Source: Elephas maximus indicus (lineage: Eukaryota > Chordata > Mammalia > Proboscidea > Elephantidae). From it: DNA of 64,000 nucleotides. The stretch lies in assembly GCF_024166365.1 (NCBI RefSeq), contig NC_064826.1, forward strand, positions 27,428,001-27,492,000, written 5' to 3'. The position numbers and the translations under genes are program-made. A model generated the notes under the pieces. It was given only the letters and a program-made list of their open reading frames with translations. It was not told the origin of the DNA and ran no database searches. Shown here one piece after another: positions 34,286-47,959 of the stretch. Position 1 is the first letter of the stretch. The number at the start of each line of letters is the position of its first letter.

Positions 34286-36547
34286 TAAGTTCTGCCTAAA
34301 TGGTTTGGATTAAAACTTCTAGAAATTAATTTAAAATAACAACTGCAAACTACTGGTGGGGGGGTCGAATGACAGAGAATATGGCCAACTTTGAGAAAGA
34401 GTTTTGCAGAGAAAAGGGAAGCTGAAATAACACTAAAATGAAAAAGGCAGGGGAGGAGCAAGAAAGGCCATTGCTATTTCTCATTTCCAGTGATAGCCTC
34501 CTCCTCTACCCCTCAACCTGAACAATAAGTCCCTTGAGCTTTCCAAGAGACTATGGAGATGAGACACACTTGGCAGAAGCCTGCTCAGGACCAAAGGGCA
34601 CCTGCCGGGCAGTGAGCCCTCTCGGCTGAAATAAGGGCAGGCTGGGGCGCCACAAACCCTGCCCCTGGCTTGCCCCCAGCCCTGTGTTCCACAGAGAGTC
34701 ATTAAGAAAACACAGGTAGGGGCTCCAGAATTTAAACTTACTAGTGGCACCTGGGTTTAAATGCAGAAAAGAAAAAGGAAAAAAAAAAAATCGAATTCGA
34801 AAGGCAGTGACAGCAACCACGTGTATTTTGTAACTGCCACATTTCATTTTTCCATCTTCTGTTTTGAATTGGCAAGTCCCAGCTGGGCTGACAGCGGGGT
34901 CCCTATCGCTTTCAGTAAGATGTTGTGGCCATCATTTATTTGTGGAAATAATAAGTTGGAAGTTCCTATTAGTCTTAAAGGGTAATGACTTTGCTTTTCA
35001 AATAAAACGCTGATGTCAGTCAAATAAAAGGGGAGCAGGTCCTTTGGAACGTGAAGGACCCCAATTATCAGCATGCCTACCGCTTTCTGAACACATCATA
35101 GGCTCTTAATTTTAAAAACTCTTTAGCTATTTAGTAAGAACCCTAAGTCAGCATCATTACAGCCAATTTCGCTTTCTCTTCCTTTTTTTTCCCCCCTCCC
35201 TCTTTCCCTCTTCTTTCGACAGTGTTGTGGAAGTTCGGATGTTCTCCGTCATGAGTAAAGAGCTCTGGAAATCAGCTAATGTGCCAGCACCGGGAACGTA
35301 TCCAGCCCCATGGTGCGAAAATGGAATATGTGCTGTTGAATTATTATTTTTGTCCTTTTAGGTTTACATCTAGGCTCTTGTATTATGTAAATTTCTGAGA
35401 AGCTGTGAATCACAAGGTTAGGGGGAGGAGGGTTTTTGCCCTCTCCCCGCTCTCCCCGAGCAACAGGAAATGGCCCCATCCAGACTTGGAAGGGTTCACA
35501 GCCTCTTTTGGGCTTCCGGTTTTCTCTCCCAGACCTAGCTACCCTCTCCACCTTCGACACAACGAACCGGCAGGGGCGCGGTGCCGCAGCTTGGCCTAGG
35601 CAGCCCCTGCGGGCCGTGGTCGTGACGTCAGCCGGCTGGCCCCTCGAGGTCACCGCGGACCTCGGGATGCTGGCCCCGCGTTGCTAGCCTCAACATGGAT
35701 GCGAGGGCACTTGATCACTTCGCGGCGTTTCCGTATCCTCTTGTTCTGTGGGACTAATGGGAAACCGTGAGATAGCCCCACTGTTGGTGAAGTTCAAAGA
35801 ATGAACTTGAATAAAGGACAGGGTGGGAAGAGAAGAAGGAAACTAACTTCCAAATTAGTTCAAACTAGGAAGGCAAGAATTTAACCTAGCATTTTAAAAG
35901 TTAAGTAGGGTTCCTGAATGAGGAATGCATGGATGCTAGAGCTCAGCTCTTGAAACAGAGCAAGCCTGGAGGGTCTGGTCTAGGGGCGGCCTAAGAGTAA
36001 GGAGAGGGGAGCAGAAAAGGGCCCACCCCCACAAGAAAAGGGGAGGAGCAGTAAATTTCTTCCCCTTGGCCCAGATGAGGAAGCCAGCTGGCAATGGCCA
36101 CAGGGAGACTGCTCTCTGTGGACAGCCATCCTACCTTCTCTGTTAGAGGGATGCACGGCTTGACAGGGAGAACTCAGCAACTGCAATGAAAGGACAAGGG
36201 GGAGGAAGAGGTCAATGGGGGAAGACAGGTGAAGGAAACAGTCTTGAGCAGGAGAATCTAACTGGGACGTTCTCTTGTGTCGCCCTGCCTGTCAGTAGGC
36301 ACCAACAACCTCTAAGCACAGGCCAAACAGCTTTGAAAGGAGGATTCTGTGGGAAGGGGGGCTGGAGCGCCAAAACACATTACAAGGCTGTGAAAGGCTA
36401 TGGGGGAGACATTCAGGGGTGCTCTTCTTTCCCAGTTTAAATTGGCTTAAGAAAGCGTTTTTCTGGAAACTCAAAATGACAGACAAAACTAAAAGGATGC
36501 CCCAGTTCATTTTTAAGCCTGCCATAGAACAGGCCTGTTTTCTTGCA

Positions 36548-36680
36548 CCTAATATCTGCCAACCAAAGGGTTGGCAGTTCAAATCCGCCAGGTGCTCCTC
36601 GGAGACTCTACGGAGCAGTTCTATTCTGTCCTATAGGGTCGCTATGAGTCGGAATTGACTCGACGGCACTGGGTTTTTGT
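36548..36680 (+). mobile_element. AfroSINE copy, 5' truncated
   Basis: It begins inside the head (GCCAACCAAAGGGTTGGCAG) and has the full tail CGGAATTGACTCGACGGCAC. Confidence 0.88.
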
Positions 36681-36809
36681 AATATCTAGATTAAATGGCC
36701 CTTCACTTATACCCAGGCTGGTAGAAACAAGTCTATTAACGACTGTTCTGTTAAAAACGTTTTAAATACAGTGCCATCTGTCGCTTAGGCTCTTCAAGCC
36801 AGATTCCAC

Positions 36810-37395
36810 AACTATGGGTCTCTATTCAACAGGAGCAAAACAGAAGGTAGCCAGAAGCTCAGAGAAAAAACAAGTCTGAGACCAGAAGAACTAGATGGTG
36901 CCCGGCTACCACTACTGACCGAGGTCACAACAGATGGTCCCAGGTAGAACGGGAGAAAAATGTGCAGCAGAAATCAAATTCTTATTTAAAAAAAAAAAAA
37001 AAAGCCAGACAAACTGGAACAGTAGAGAACAGAGGACTCCCTAAGACTATTGCCCTGAGACACTCTTCAAACCTAGAACAAAGCCTAACCCTGAGATCAC
37101 CTTTTATCAAAACAGCAGAGTGGCACACACACAAAAAGGATATTACCTTAAGATCAGTGCCCTACTTAAAAACCATCAGTATGAGACCAAAAGGTCAACA
37201 ATTACTCAAAAGCAAAGATGAGACGATAAGGGGGCAGAGAAACCAGAAAGGGAACAAACAGAGCACAGTTAAAGAGCATGCTGGCACATTGTGATAAATG
37301 TAATGTCACTGGACAATTTGTGTGGAAATTGTCAAATGGAACCTAACTTGCTCTGTAAACTTTCATCAAAAACTCAAAAATTTTTCATATTATTT
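36810..37395 (+). mobile_element. Unclassified A-rich interspersed-repeat-like segment
   Basis: The segment has an internal A-run at 36989-37004. Its end (GTCAAATGGAACCTAACTTG, CTCTGTAAACTTTCATC) resembles sequences that I associate with elephant L1-type 3' regions, from recollection. No ORF or terminal repeats are seen, so class is uncertain. Confidence 0.3.
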
Positions 37396-37539
37396 GGGGG
37401 CTGGGGGAGGGGGAAAACCGGATCAGACACGCCGTCCCTAAACTCTTTGCAGCCTCCCCTTCCCCCAGCCTGGAGCAGGGGGCGGGGGGGGGCGGGCACT
37501 ATGTGGGCCTGCACCAGGAGATGAAGGGGACTGCGGTGG

Positions 37540-37830
37540 GCAGGGAAGGAGCTCAATTGCGCAGGAAGGGCCGGGGGCCGCGCTGGGCTGTGGCGCCGAG
37601 GTCCGGGGTCATCGTGACCCCACCGACAGCAGGGCTTCGGAGGCCCCTCCGGGGTCGCCAAGCCTGGCCGGGACGCGCAGGGCGCAGCTGGCGGGCGGCG
37701 GTCAACTGGCGGCCCAGGGGCTGCAAAGCGCCCCAGCGCTCTCTAAACCGCTGGAGCCACCACCTCTGGGCTCTCCAGGCGGTCCCACAGAGCCCGGCTA
37801 CCCTCGGCCTAGCCAACGGCCCTTGAACTG
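37540..37830. promoter_or_regulatory. Short CpG-rich patch
   Basis: About 290 nt of high G+C with many CpGs lies directly downstream of an A-rich repeat-like stretch. Open frames on both strands show no recognised protein. It lies about 6.5 kb upstream of FEZF1, roughly where an antisense transcript could end or a distal element could lie. Confidence 0.35.
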
Positions 37831-38279
37831 TTCGGGACTCGTGCGCAAGAACGAAGAAGTGGAGAGTCTGGCCCTGGAGAGTTTGCAGCTTCCCTGTTTC
37901 ACATTGGGTTGTTATTTAAAATGGCCCTGCTTGGACACCGAATGGTGGACCAGGGGGAGCCGAGACCACCGTGGTACTAGAAGCCGAGATGGCCAAGAGC
38001 AGCAGGTCTGCGTGGTGCGTTCCGGGGCTGGAGCTGCCGAAGTGCAGTGTACAAGAGGTAACTGAATTTATCAACGATTCCTAAAGATTTCTGGCTCAAA
38101 GATTTTGATCTAGCTCTGTCGCTTCTCCATTTCTCTAAATTCATTCTTTGCTCTGTTACTGGACTTTCTATGATCGACTTTTCTTTCACGGGATTACTTA
38201 GGGAATAATATTTGAAAATAGCGTCAAAACCGTTTTAAATCTTGTGGATAGTATCAAGGAAAGAGTCGCGCTGTGTGTT

Positions 38280-38520
38280 GAAAAAGGTTTTTATTTTGTT
38301 CACAGAAATGACTTTAAAAAATTGTCTGGGGACTGTTGCAAAATGCTAATTAGTCAATTGCACCAACCAGCTTCTTCTATTATTGCCGGCTGAAGTGTCC
38401 GGCAAGAGAAGATATTTGGGGTGTAGCCTTCTAATTGTTCACCTCCCAGCTTTCGATAACAGCGCTGTGAATTGCAAGCAAAAAGTCTGCTGGGTTTTGT
38501 TACTTGACTTCTAAGGAGCT
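38280..38520. promoter_or_regulatory. Candidate regulatory element about 6 kb upstream of FEZF1
   Basis: A repeat-free AT-rich block contains GCTAATTAGTCAATTG (homeodomain-like) at about 38345-38360 and TTCTAATTGTTC at about 38428. It lies between the CpG patch at 37.5 kb and the SINE cluster at 39 kb. Function is inferred. Confidence 0.25.
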
Positions 38521-39015
38521 CCACGAGTGAGTTGGAGAAATTGAGTTTCTTGTTTATAAACTTCTTTTTCCATCAAGTCCAGCCCTGAGACGGAGGCTTG
38601 GAGTCTGGAGGGAACACACCTCACGCCTGTGGGAACGGGTGAGAAAATCCCAGCGTTAGTGCAGGGGCAGAAGCAAGCCGAGCCCAGGTGATCCGTGGCT
38701 GTAACCACGGACTCACGCACTGTTCTCACATTTAGCTTCATTCTGTTCTTTTACAAACCGATTTAATACGTAAATGTTGTTTTGGCAGGAATAATTTCAC
38801 TGGGTTTAAACAAAATCCAGATATAAAGGAAATAATAACAATATAGGTCTAAAAGACAAAAATAAGCCCTCCTTCCTCCCAAAAGAGAGGAGGGCGCAGT
38901 GAGTTCACGGACCTCTCCCATACGCCTAACCCTGTGATTGTCTTTCACATGCTATACAAAATTAGCAAGAATTCTTTATTTGCTACCAAGTCCCAAACTA
39001 GTTAAAAGCACACTA

Positions 39016-39245
39016 AAACAAAACAATCAAACAAACAAAAACACCATTGCCCTGGAGTCGATTTTGACTTCTAGTGATCCTACAGGACAGAGTAGAACCG
39101 CCCTATAGGGCTTCCAATGGTGTAATCTTTAGGGGAACAGACTGCCACATCTTTCCTCCTAGGAGCAGCTGGGTTCGATCTGCAGACCTTTCTGTTAGCA
39201 GCTAGTGGCTGAGGCATGACTGCGCCACTAGGGCTACTTCCATCT
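39016..39245 (-). mobile_element. AfroSINE copy 1 of a three-element run (long subtype)
   Basis: The long-subtype middle (CTTCCAATGGTGTAATC then GGGGAACAGACTGCCACATC) is present. It is bracketed by AAAAGCACACTA at 39004-39015 and AAAAGCATACTA at 39246-39257. Confidence 0.88.
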
Positions 39246-39257
39246 AAAAGCATACTA

Positions 39258-39419
39258 ACCAAAACCAAAAACCCATTGCAGAGTGGATTCCGACTCATAG
39301 TGACCCTGTAAGACAGACTAGAACTGCCCCAAAGGGTTTCCAAGGAGCGGCTGGTGGATTTGAACTGCCGACCTTTCAGTTAGCAGCTGAGCTCTTAACC
39401 ACTGTGCAACCAGGGCTCC
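39258..39419 (-). mobile_element. AfroSINE copy 2 of a three-element run (short subtype)
   Basis: Short-subtype copy with CCAAAGGGTTTCCAAGGAGC. It is bracketed by AAAAGCATACTA (39246-39257) and AAAAGCACACTA (39420-39431). Confidence 0.9.
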
Positions 39420-39431
39420 AAAAGCACACTA

Positions 39432-39566
39432 ATCCAGTGCCGTCGAGTTGATTCCGACTCACAGTGACCCTATAGGACAGAGTAGAACTGCCCCATAGAG
39501 TTTCCAAGGAGCGCCTGGCAGATTCGAACTGCTGACCCTTTGGTTAGCAGCCGTAGCACTTAACCC
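39432..39566 (-). mobile_element. AfroSINE copy 3 of a three-element run (head-truncated)
   Basis: Low-divergence short-subtype copy ending at CACTTAACCC without the terminal head. It is bracketed by AAAAGCACACTA at 39420-39431 and 39567-39578. Confidence 0.9.
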
Positions 39567-40217
39567 AAAAGCACACTACTAGCCTTAATTCTGAACTTGT
39601 CCCCCTTATGTTTGTTAATGTGCTAGAAAGTTAGTTCCCACCGTATATTCATTAACTAATCTGAAGTACTCAAGGAGATTCTTTCCTTGAACCTTCAGGC
39701 CCTTCTTATTTGTGCCTTATTCCAGCATTCCGCCTCCATCACACATCAAAAGAAATAACAAAAGACCAGTCAATGATAAAGGCTATGAGCAAAAACCATA
39801 GAGGAATTTAGGAATGGTTTTCCTCTTCTGGAAGGAAAGTAAGTTGTCTTTGCTGCTATTAAACAGGAAAAAGTGTGGCTGACCCAGAATGCCCGGGAGG
39901 GTATGTTCGGAATACAAATGCCTTCCTCTCCCCCTCCTTTAGCTCCACAGCAGCTAATAAGAAGCAAAGAGAAAGCCGACAGCTGTTCTTGGTGAAGGCG
40001 CAGGGGTCAGAAATGTTGGAAAGGCCTGAAAACTTTAAAAACATGACCAAGGACAAATGTATGCACTTGGCAGAAGGTTGGAGAAATTATGTTTTCCAAT
40101 CCATTTTTAATTAAAAAAAAAAATTCAACAGTATCTTGCAGTTTATTAAGAAAGGAGGATTAAAGATGATGGGTTATTTGGTAATTTATGACTATTATAT
40201 CTCCTTTTATTTCAGAT

Positions 40218-40412
40218 TAAAGGAGCCCTGGTGATGCAGTGGTTAAGCAGTTGACAAACTGCTGATGGAAAGGCTGACGGTTCGAACCCATCAGCCACTC
40301 CACAGGAGAAAGATGTGGCACTCAGCTTGGAAGCCCTATGGGGCAGTTCTACTCTGTCTTATAAGATCATTATGAGTCAAAATCAACTTGATGGCAATGG
40401 GTTTGGTTTGAA
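40218..40412 (+). mobile_element. AfroSINE copy with target-site duplication
   Basis: Full + copy from AAAGGAGCCCTGGTGATGCA to the GGGTTTGGTTTG tail. The 11-nt direct repeat TTATTTCAGAT flanks it at 40207-40217 and 40413-40423. Confidence 0.92.
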
Positions 40413-43400
40413 TTATTTCAGATCAGGACTTAAATATGAAGCTGTTAAAAATATGCAAGTCTTTAAGTAATATTTTTAAAGAGTTAATAAAGCTATGAAA
40501 TCTCCTAGGAAAAGAGAACGGAAGTTTTTCTGACAGAACTTTATTTTAGGGTAGAACTTTTTTTCTTGTTTTCTCGGAAGGTCCTAACTCAGAGTTTGTT
40601 ATCTGGTCTCTTTCTGTCAAGAACTGCCTTGGTTCTCTCAGGATGTCTCACAAAAGACAAAACCACACACTTGAAACTCACCTTCTACCACGATGGAAGG
40701 TGGGCAAGTAAATAGAGGCTTTCTGTGGTTGGGAAGGGGAAGATCACTTTAATCATCAGCTGTAGAAGAGATTATAGGGTTCCCTGATAAAATCCAAGGA
40801 AGGTATAACCAAGTTCTTATTTTGCCACTAACAAAACAAACAAGGCTCCAGTGCATTCTTTTTAGCAAATTAAACAATTTTAAGTGATCATCTTTAGACA
40901 TTTCTACATTTATCAAAAAGTCTCTTGGTTTATTACTGGTTTTTGTTATTTTTTCAAATGTGTTTGGAGAAAACCCAGTACTGAGCAGATCTGACAGTAG
41001 AAGTAAACCCTTCATAAATACATGTGGTGTTTTGCTTAATACAATCCTTACTTAATAGAGATCCTAAAAAAAAAATTAACGTGTGTTTCTGGCCTAGGTT
41101 TGGAATGAAAAACACTAATAAATGTTGGGATATCGAGACCTGGATTTATCAAAGACTTTTTCAGTCTTTAGGATTAGGCAGCTCAGCGCTATGCAATGGA
41201 CATAATTGCTGCTTTATGATATCTGTGCTCCTCAAATGACATCATACTTTGACTTTCAAACACTTGTCAAAAAGGCAAATTCCGAAAAGACCAGTGAAAA
41301 GCAAGCTGTTGGGATATTAAGTGTACGGAACAAGTGTACCCCTTAGCCAGTAATATCCCTTTTTAGTTTAAAAAAGAAATTCACCGAGGTCAAATAAAGG
41401 CTCTTTTGCAGCTAAGAAGGAGGCGACAGTGAGGGAGGGGGGAAGGAGAGACGGAGGACACGCGACGAACGTAAAACAAACTGGTGGCACGCAGTCAAGA
41501 AGACAGGTAACGCTTCGGAGGCGGGTGAGTTGTACAAAGTCAGCTGGGCGCACCACAGCTTTCCACAGCCGGGCTGGGCTCGAGCTTCTTTGCTTTTTCC
41601 TTAAAATCTGGCCCTGGGTCGGAGGAGTCCAGCAGTAGGGGGATTTTTCGATGTTGGGAGGCGGCTTGTAGGAAAGGGAACCTGATCCTCCCCAAAAGGC
41701 AGCAATTAAAGTCTTAACAGCGACCCATCTGTCGTGGGACCTGGACGCCCTCCCCCCAGCAAGCCCGTCCCGCGCCCTTTGTCTGAGCCGAGAAGAGGAG
41801 GCAGATTCTGCGGCCCTAATAGCAAAAGGAAAGTTTTCCAGCCTGGGCGAGCCGGGAGTGGCTGCGCCCGGGCAATGGACGCTCCTAATCGCCGCCCGGG
41901 GGTGTGGCGCCTCTTCCCCGGCTCGAGTCCTGAGCTCTGCGCTTGCCTCGTTTTGCGCTTCTCCACGGTTGCACTCTGTCCTCCTAGCCCGAAGCTGCCC
42001 TGAAACCTGAAAGGCCAGTCGCATCCAGACCTTCCCCACACCTGGCCCTTTGACCGCTCTCAACTTTCAGCGGGTCTCTAGCCCCCTCCCCTAGTTCCTC
42101 AGCAAGTGGGTTTCCCCACTATCAACCCAGCCGGCCTGCTTCATCGCTGGGCATCTGGCGCTCTTCTAGCCCGGGCTCTCTCCGTGTCCAACCTTCTCAG
42201 CTCACGGGGCCACGGTGGAGCAAACTCTTGCGGAAAGCCAGTGTGGGGCTGAGGGCTTCGGGTTGCTGGCCTGGAATGTGCTGGGAGACGGCTCTACCAC
42301 GATGGGGTAGAAAGGAGGCCAATTGGGGCCAATTTCCTCCGTTTGGGGTCGAACTTGGCGTCTTTGGGTGGAATCTGATAAAGGCGCTCCAATCCCAGAG
42401 TTTCCAGTCCGTGTGCATCCACCCTCCCACTGACAAGCCCTCCCAGGGCTTTTGTAGGAAGGGGACACTCACAGCACGCTTGCCCGATTCTGGGACCCGC
42501 CACCTCCCCTTCTACGCGCACCCACTCTGGGTAACTCACCAGACAGATGGCACCCTGGGCTACAGCCGGCGGCCACCCACCGGAGCAGCCAGGCCGCAGG
42601 GCCCTCGGCTCGCAGCTCTGCGCGCTCCCTGGGCCTCCCGGCGCGAGCTCGCGGCCGCTGCGTCCTCCAGCCTGGCGCAGCCCCTTGTGCGCGCCCGTCC
42701 CCGGGGCTTCGTTCCGCGCGGTCGCATCCTTGCGCCGGGCTACGCCGAGGAAGGTGAACGCCGCTGCTCCCCGTGCGCTCCGCGCCGCGCCCACCTAAGC
42801 GGCGGGAACCCGCGCAGCCTGATCCGGTGCCACTTGCGTCTTCCCGGAACACTAGTGCGTTCGACCGCTTCGCCCTGGGGGTCTGGGCTTAGGGCCACGC
42901 CCGGAGAGTGCCCGTATGGGGGGTGCTGCAGGGGCAAGGTGTCCGCTCGCTAGTTAGGAGACGGAAGTGCAGTGGTGGACACGACACTCGCGCCGCCGGC
43001 TCGCCGTGCTCGCCGCCCCGCGGAGCACACACACCTTGGCTGCCGCCTGCGCAGCTTCGGGGAGGTGTGCGGGCACCGGCAGCCGGGGGGCGAAGGCGGG
43101 GATCAGTAAGTTCGGTTTCCCATCTCAGCTCGCCATTCAGCACTTAAATACTCGAGAGAGAGCTCTAGCTGATGGCTGATAGTTAAGAAAGAAACGCTCT
43201 GTTTCTGGACTCTCAAAGGAGTCATAGGAGCGCGCGCGCACGTGTGTTTGTGTGTCTCGGAGTGGGGTCCCGTCGGAGCCGAAGTTTCTTTTGGTATGAC
43301 ACTGCTTATTCCTTGCATCTCCTCCTTAATTTTGTGGATGCGTCTTTCCCAGGCCTATTGTGACGGGCATCGCAGTTACAAAACCACAAACATAACAAGC

Positions 43401-43479
43401 CTCCCAAGGCCTGTAATTCTCAGGGGCGTTTTGAGACGCCAGTTACCTGCTGGAGTCTTCCAAGAGTCCAGATTCGGTT

Positions 43480-44305
43480 CAGGCAGCGCAGAGTCTGGGA
43501 CTCCGGGAGCTCGCAGCCCTCCGCCCTGGAGGAAGAGAGGGCTGCGAAGGAGGCGGTTCTGGCCGGGCCGGAACCGGGCCGAACCACAAGAGAAACCTCG
43601 GAGTCTGCTGCGGGAGGCTCCCTGGCCGCGGCTCTCTGGAGCCTGGCGTTTGATAAATATAGCCTGGCGTTTGCCCCTGAATTAGGCTCTGTTTCCTTAT
43701 TTAGCCCTTGCACAATGATTTTAGATGATGTCACTTAGAGCTAAACGAGAAAATTGATCTCAGATTTGCTTGGCCTCTAAAGCCTGGTTAAGCAGATTGA
43801 GAATTAAAAAGACAGGAAAAAGCCGTGGGGGGAGGGGTTGGGGAGCGAAGTGTGCGCCGGCGAGTGTGTGCGCGGAGGGGAGGGCGCGCCGCGCGGCCAA
43901 GAGCGCCCCCTCCTCTTCTGGGCGGGGGCACCTCGCTCGCCAATGAAAAGTAGTCACTGACTGCAAAGGAAAAAAAAAGTTTTCCTGTTGACTGTTGGAA
44001 GCGAATTGAGCAATTATCTAGTTTACCTTCTCCTCTTGGAAGTTAACGATTGGCGAGATCTTGGCTGCGTTATTGACACAACACTTTCTATTGATAGAAA
44101 TAAGTAGTGATTGTCCTCGAGTCATGGGCTGGCAGGAGTCCATTGGGCTGGGCAGGCAGGTTCGGCTGGTGATGCTGGGGAGGAGGAGGAGGAGGCTGCT
44201 GGTGGTGATGGTGCCCGTCCCCCTCTCCGCAGGTCTGTGACAAGGAGGGAACAAGGCAACGACGGTGCAGCCCGGCTCCGGCTGACGGACGCTGGCGACT
44301 CAGAC
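43480..44305 (+). promoter_or_regulatory. FEZF1: FEZF1 promoter and 5'UTR region
   Basis: This CpG-rich sequence lies immediately upstream of the FEZF1 start codon. It contains a 13-bp direct repeat (AGCCTGGCGTTTG) at 43640-43652 and 43661-43673 flanking an AT-rich ATAAAT core. CCAAT lies at 43940-43944 and inverted CCAAT (ATTGG) at 44049-44053. A 16-bp palindrome, TTTCTAT-TG-ATAGAAA, lies at 44085-44100. An acceptor-like CCCCTCTCCGCAG ends at 44231, so a 5'UTR intron is possible. The transcription start cannot be placed from sequence. In human an antisense lncRNA (FEZF1-AS1) diverges from this region, so the promoter may be bidirectional. Confidence 0.6.
44124..44240 (+). other. Small upstream ORF in the FEZF1 leader (38 codons)
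   Basis: ATG at 44124 opens a 38-codon frame that stops at TGA 44238-44240, 65 nt before the FEZF1 start and out of frame with it. It encodes an arginine run and a valine/leucine-rich end; no domain is recognised. It matters only if transcription starts upstream of 44124 and the segment is not removed as a 5' intron. Confidence 0.35.
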
Positions 44306-46621
<2,316 letters not shown>

Positions 46622-47076
46622 TAATGGAGGTCAAGGCCCACCTCCCAGCCCCAGCCGGAGCCCTACTGCTGAGGCCAGGCTCGTCTGCGGAACCCAGGGC
46701 ATGTTGGGCCCCACACTTTATGGCCGACCAGAAACCCCGGCAGCCCCCTCGGCCTTTCACCTCTTTTGCATGCAACTGCTAAGTGGTTCTGTGTATTATA
46801 TGCTATATAGGCATTAACAGTTATGAGGATTTTGGAAGGTTTTGTTTGTTTTTTGTTTTATTATTATTATTAATTTGGAGAGACTTTTCATCTTGGGTGG
46901 AGAGATGGTGTTTTGTTTTTAAAAACAAATTTCTGCTGTATTTATTGAGATCTGTATTATCCGGGAATGCTGCACTGTTTTAATTTTATTATTGTATATA
47001 TTTCCATTTGTGTTGATTCTACGGTCTCCAGATGCCTGCTGATAATTATCATTTCCTCTTTCCCTGAGGTAACAGT

Positions 47077-47165
47077 GTGTATGTTATATATACACACACA
47101 TAGATAAGTGTGCCTGCACAGGCACGTTTCACACTCGTGAGCACACACGCACACACATACACACA
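47077..47165. repeat. CA/TG microsatellite in FEZF1 3'UTR
   Basis: GTGTGTATG, TATACACACACA, and repeated CACACAC/CATACACAC blocks alternate over about 90 nt. Confidence 0.75.
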
Positions 47166-47258
47166 TGCGTACATACTAGCTAAGAGTGGTTCCTTACGGA
47201 TGAAGTCAAAGTTCGGTTTTGATTCTTGCACGTGGAAATTGATTCATAAACTGTTGGA

Positions 47259-47264
47259 AATAAA
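47259..47264 (+). terminator. FEZF1: FEZF1 poly(A) signal (AATAAA)
   Basis: This is a canonical hexamer 638 nt after the FEZF1 stop codon and the clearest signal in the stretch. The hexamer is seen directly; usage is inferred. Confidence 0.55.
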
Positions 47265-47859
47265 TACTTGGAACATGCTTATTTAATCGACAAACTTCAG
47301 GGCTCTGTTCACATTATTCAGCTAGAGATCTCGGATCCTGACACTCCTTTTTTGAAAGTTCAGCCCTGAAATAGTAATACCTGATGTTTTGATCTGAAAA
47401 TTCACCAAAAGCAAGGAGTAGTCTCTGTGAATAATTACAACTTTTGGCAAAGTTATGAAATTTGGTAAAGTTCTGAGACAGAAGATGTGGAATTTTCTAA
47501 CAGAAACGTGTCTCTGGCCTTTGCCAGACAACAACACATCTAGGAAACGTGGGTAATATAAACCCTCAAACATGGAGGATGTATAGGTATCACGTAGAAG
47601 GGTGTCTATTGTTTGCATCCTGAAAGCACAGACTGACTTGTACACAGCTGGCAAAGGGGCCCTCCGTGTTTTTATATGTGTATATATGTTTATAGATGAA
47701 TATACTTCCATTCAAGGAGGAAACATGGATGAAAACCAAACTGTGGCTGGTGCCAGGTCCTTGAAATGCTTCAAGTGTTAATCAGCAGCTCCGCTGTGAG
47801 CTCAGGCTCTGGTGTTTTCTAACTGCAAGTCTCTCCTGTTTTCTTGCCAAAACAGTGAA

Positions 47860-47940
47860 ACAACTGCTAAAGACTTTAATTAAGAGGGGTAATTAGTTCA
47901 GATTTATCAAAGCCGGGTTGTTATACTATTAGCTGCTCAG
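47860..47940. promoter_or_regulatory. Candidate homeodomain-site cluster downstream of FEZF1
   Basis: TTAATTAA at about 47877 and GTAATTAG at about 47890 lie within 15 nt of each other, followed by ATCAAAG (TCF-like) near 47907, directly before the CpG-rich patch. No repeat is recognised here. Regulatory function is inference. Confidence 0.25.
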
Positions 47941-47959
47941 TAGAAGCTGCCAGACAAGC

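Larger units (their letters stand above)
28041..43479. other. CADPS2-FEZF1 intergenic region
   Basis: No protein-coding exon is recognised. It contains AfroSINEs, an RTE 3' end, CpG-rich patches at 30-32.3 kb and 37.5 kb (plus a small one at about 35560-35720), and a MIR relic. Sequence at 32490-34080 and 40430-41700 is free of recognised repeats and could hold conserved noncoding elements. In human an antisense lncRNA lies upstream of FEZF1; its exons cannot be identified from sequence. Confidence 0.7.
46622..47285 (+). other. FEZF1: FEZF1 3' untranslated region
   Basis: The first about 150 nt remain GC-rich, then the sequence becomes AT-rich with T-runs at 46840-46880. A CA/TG-alternating stretch lies at about 47077-47165. 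An AATAAA hexamer at 47259-47264 suggests a 3' end near 47285. The end is inferred. Confidence 0.65.

Noticed and set aside
41368..42063. Open frame of 231 codons on the - strand
   Set aside because: CpG-island composition; no recognised domain. It could be part of an antisense lncRNA, but not a supported protein.
42228..42953. Open frame of 241 codons on the + strand
   Set aside because: It lies in a CpG island with overlapping long frames on both strands; there is no domain or splice logic, and composition explains it.
44111..44305. N-terminal extension of FEZF1 from 44111
   Set aside because: The first codon is TTG, with in-frame stops just upstream; the ATG at 44306 has a good context and matches known FEZF1 N-termini.
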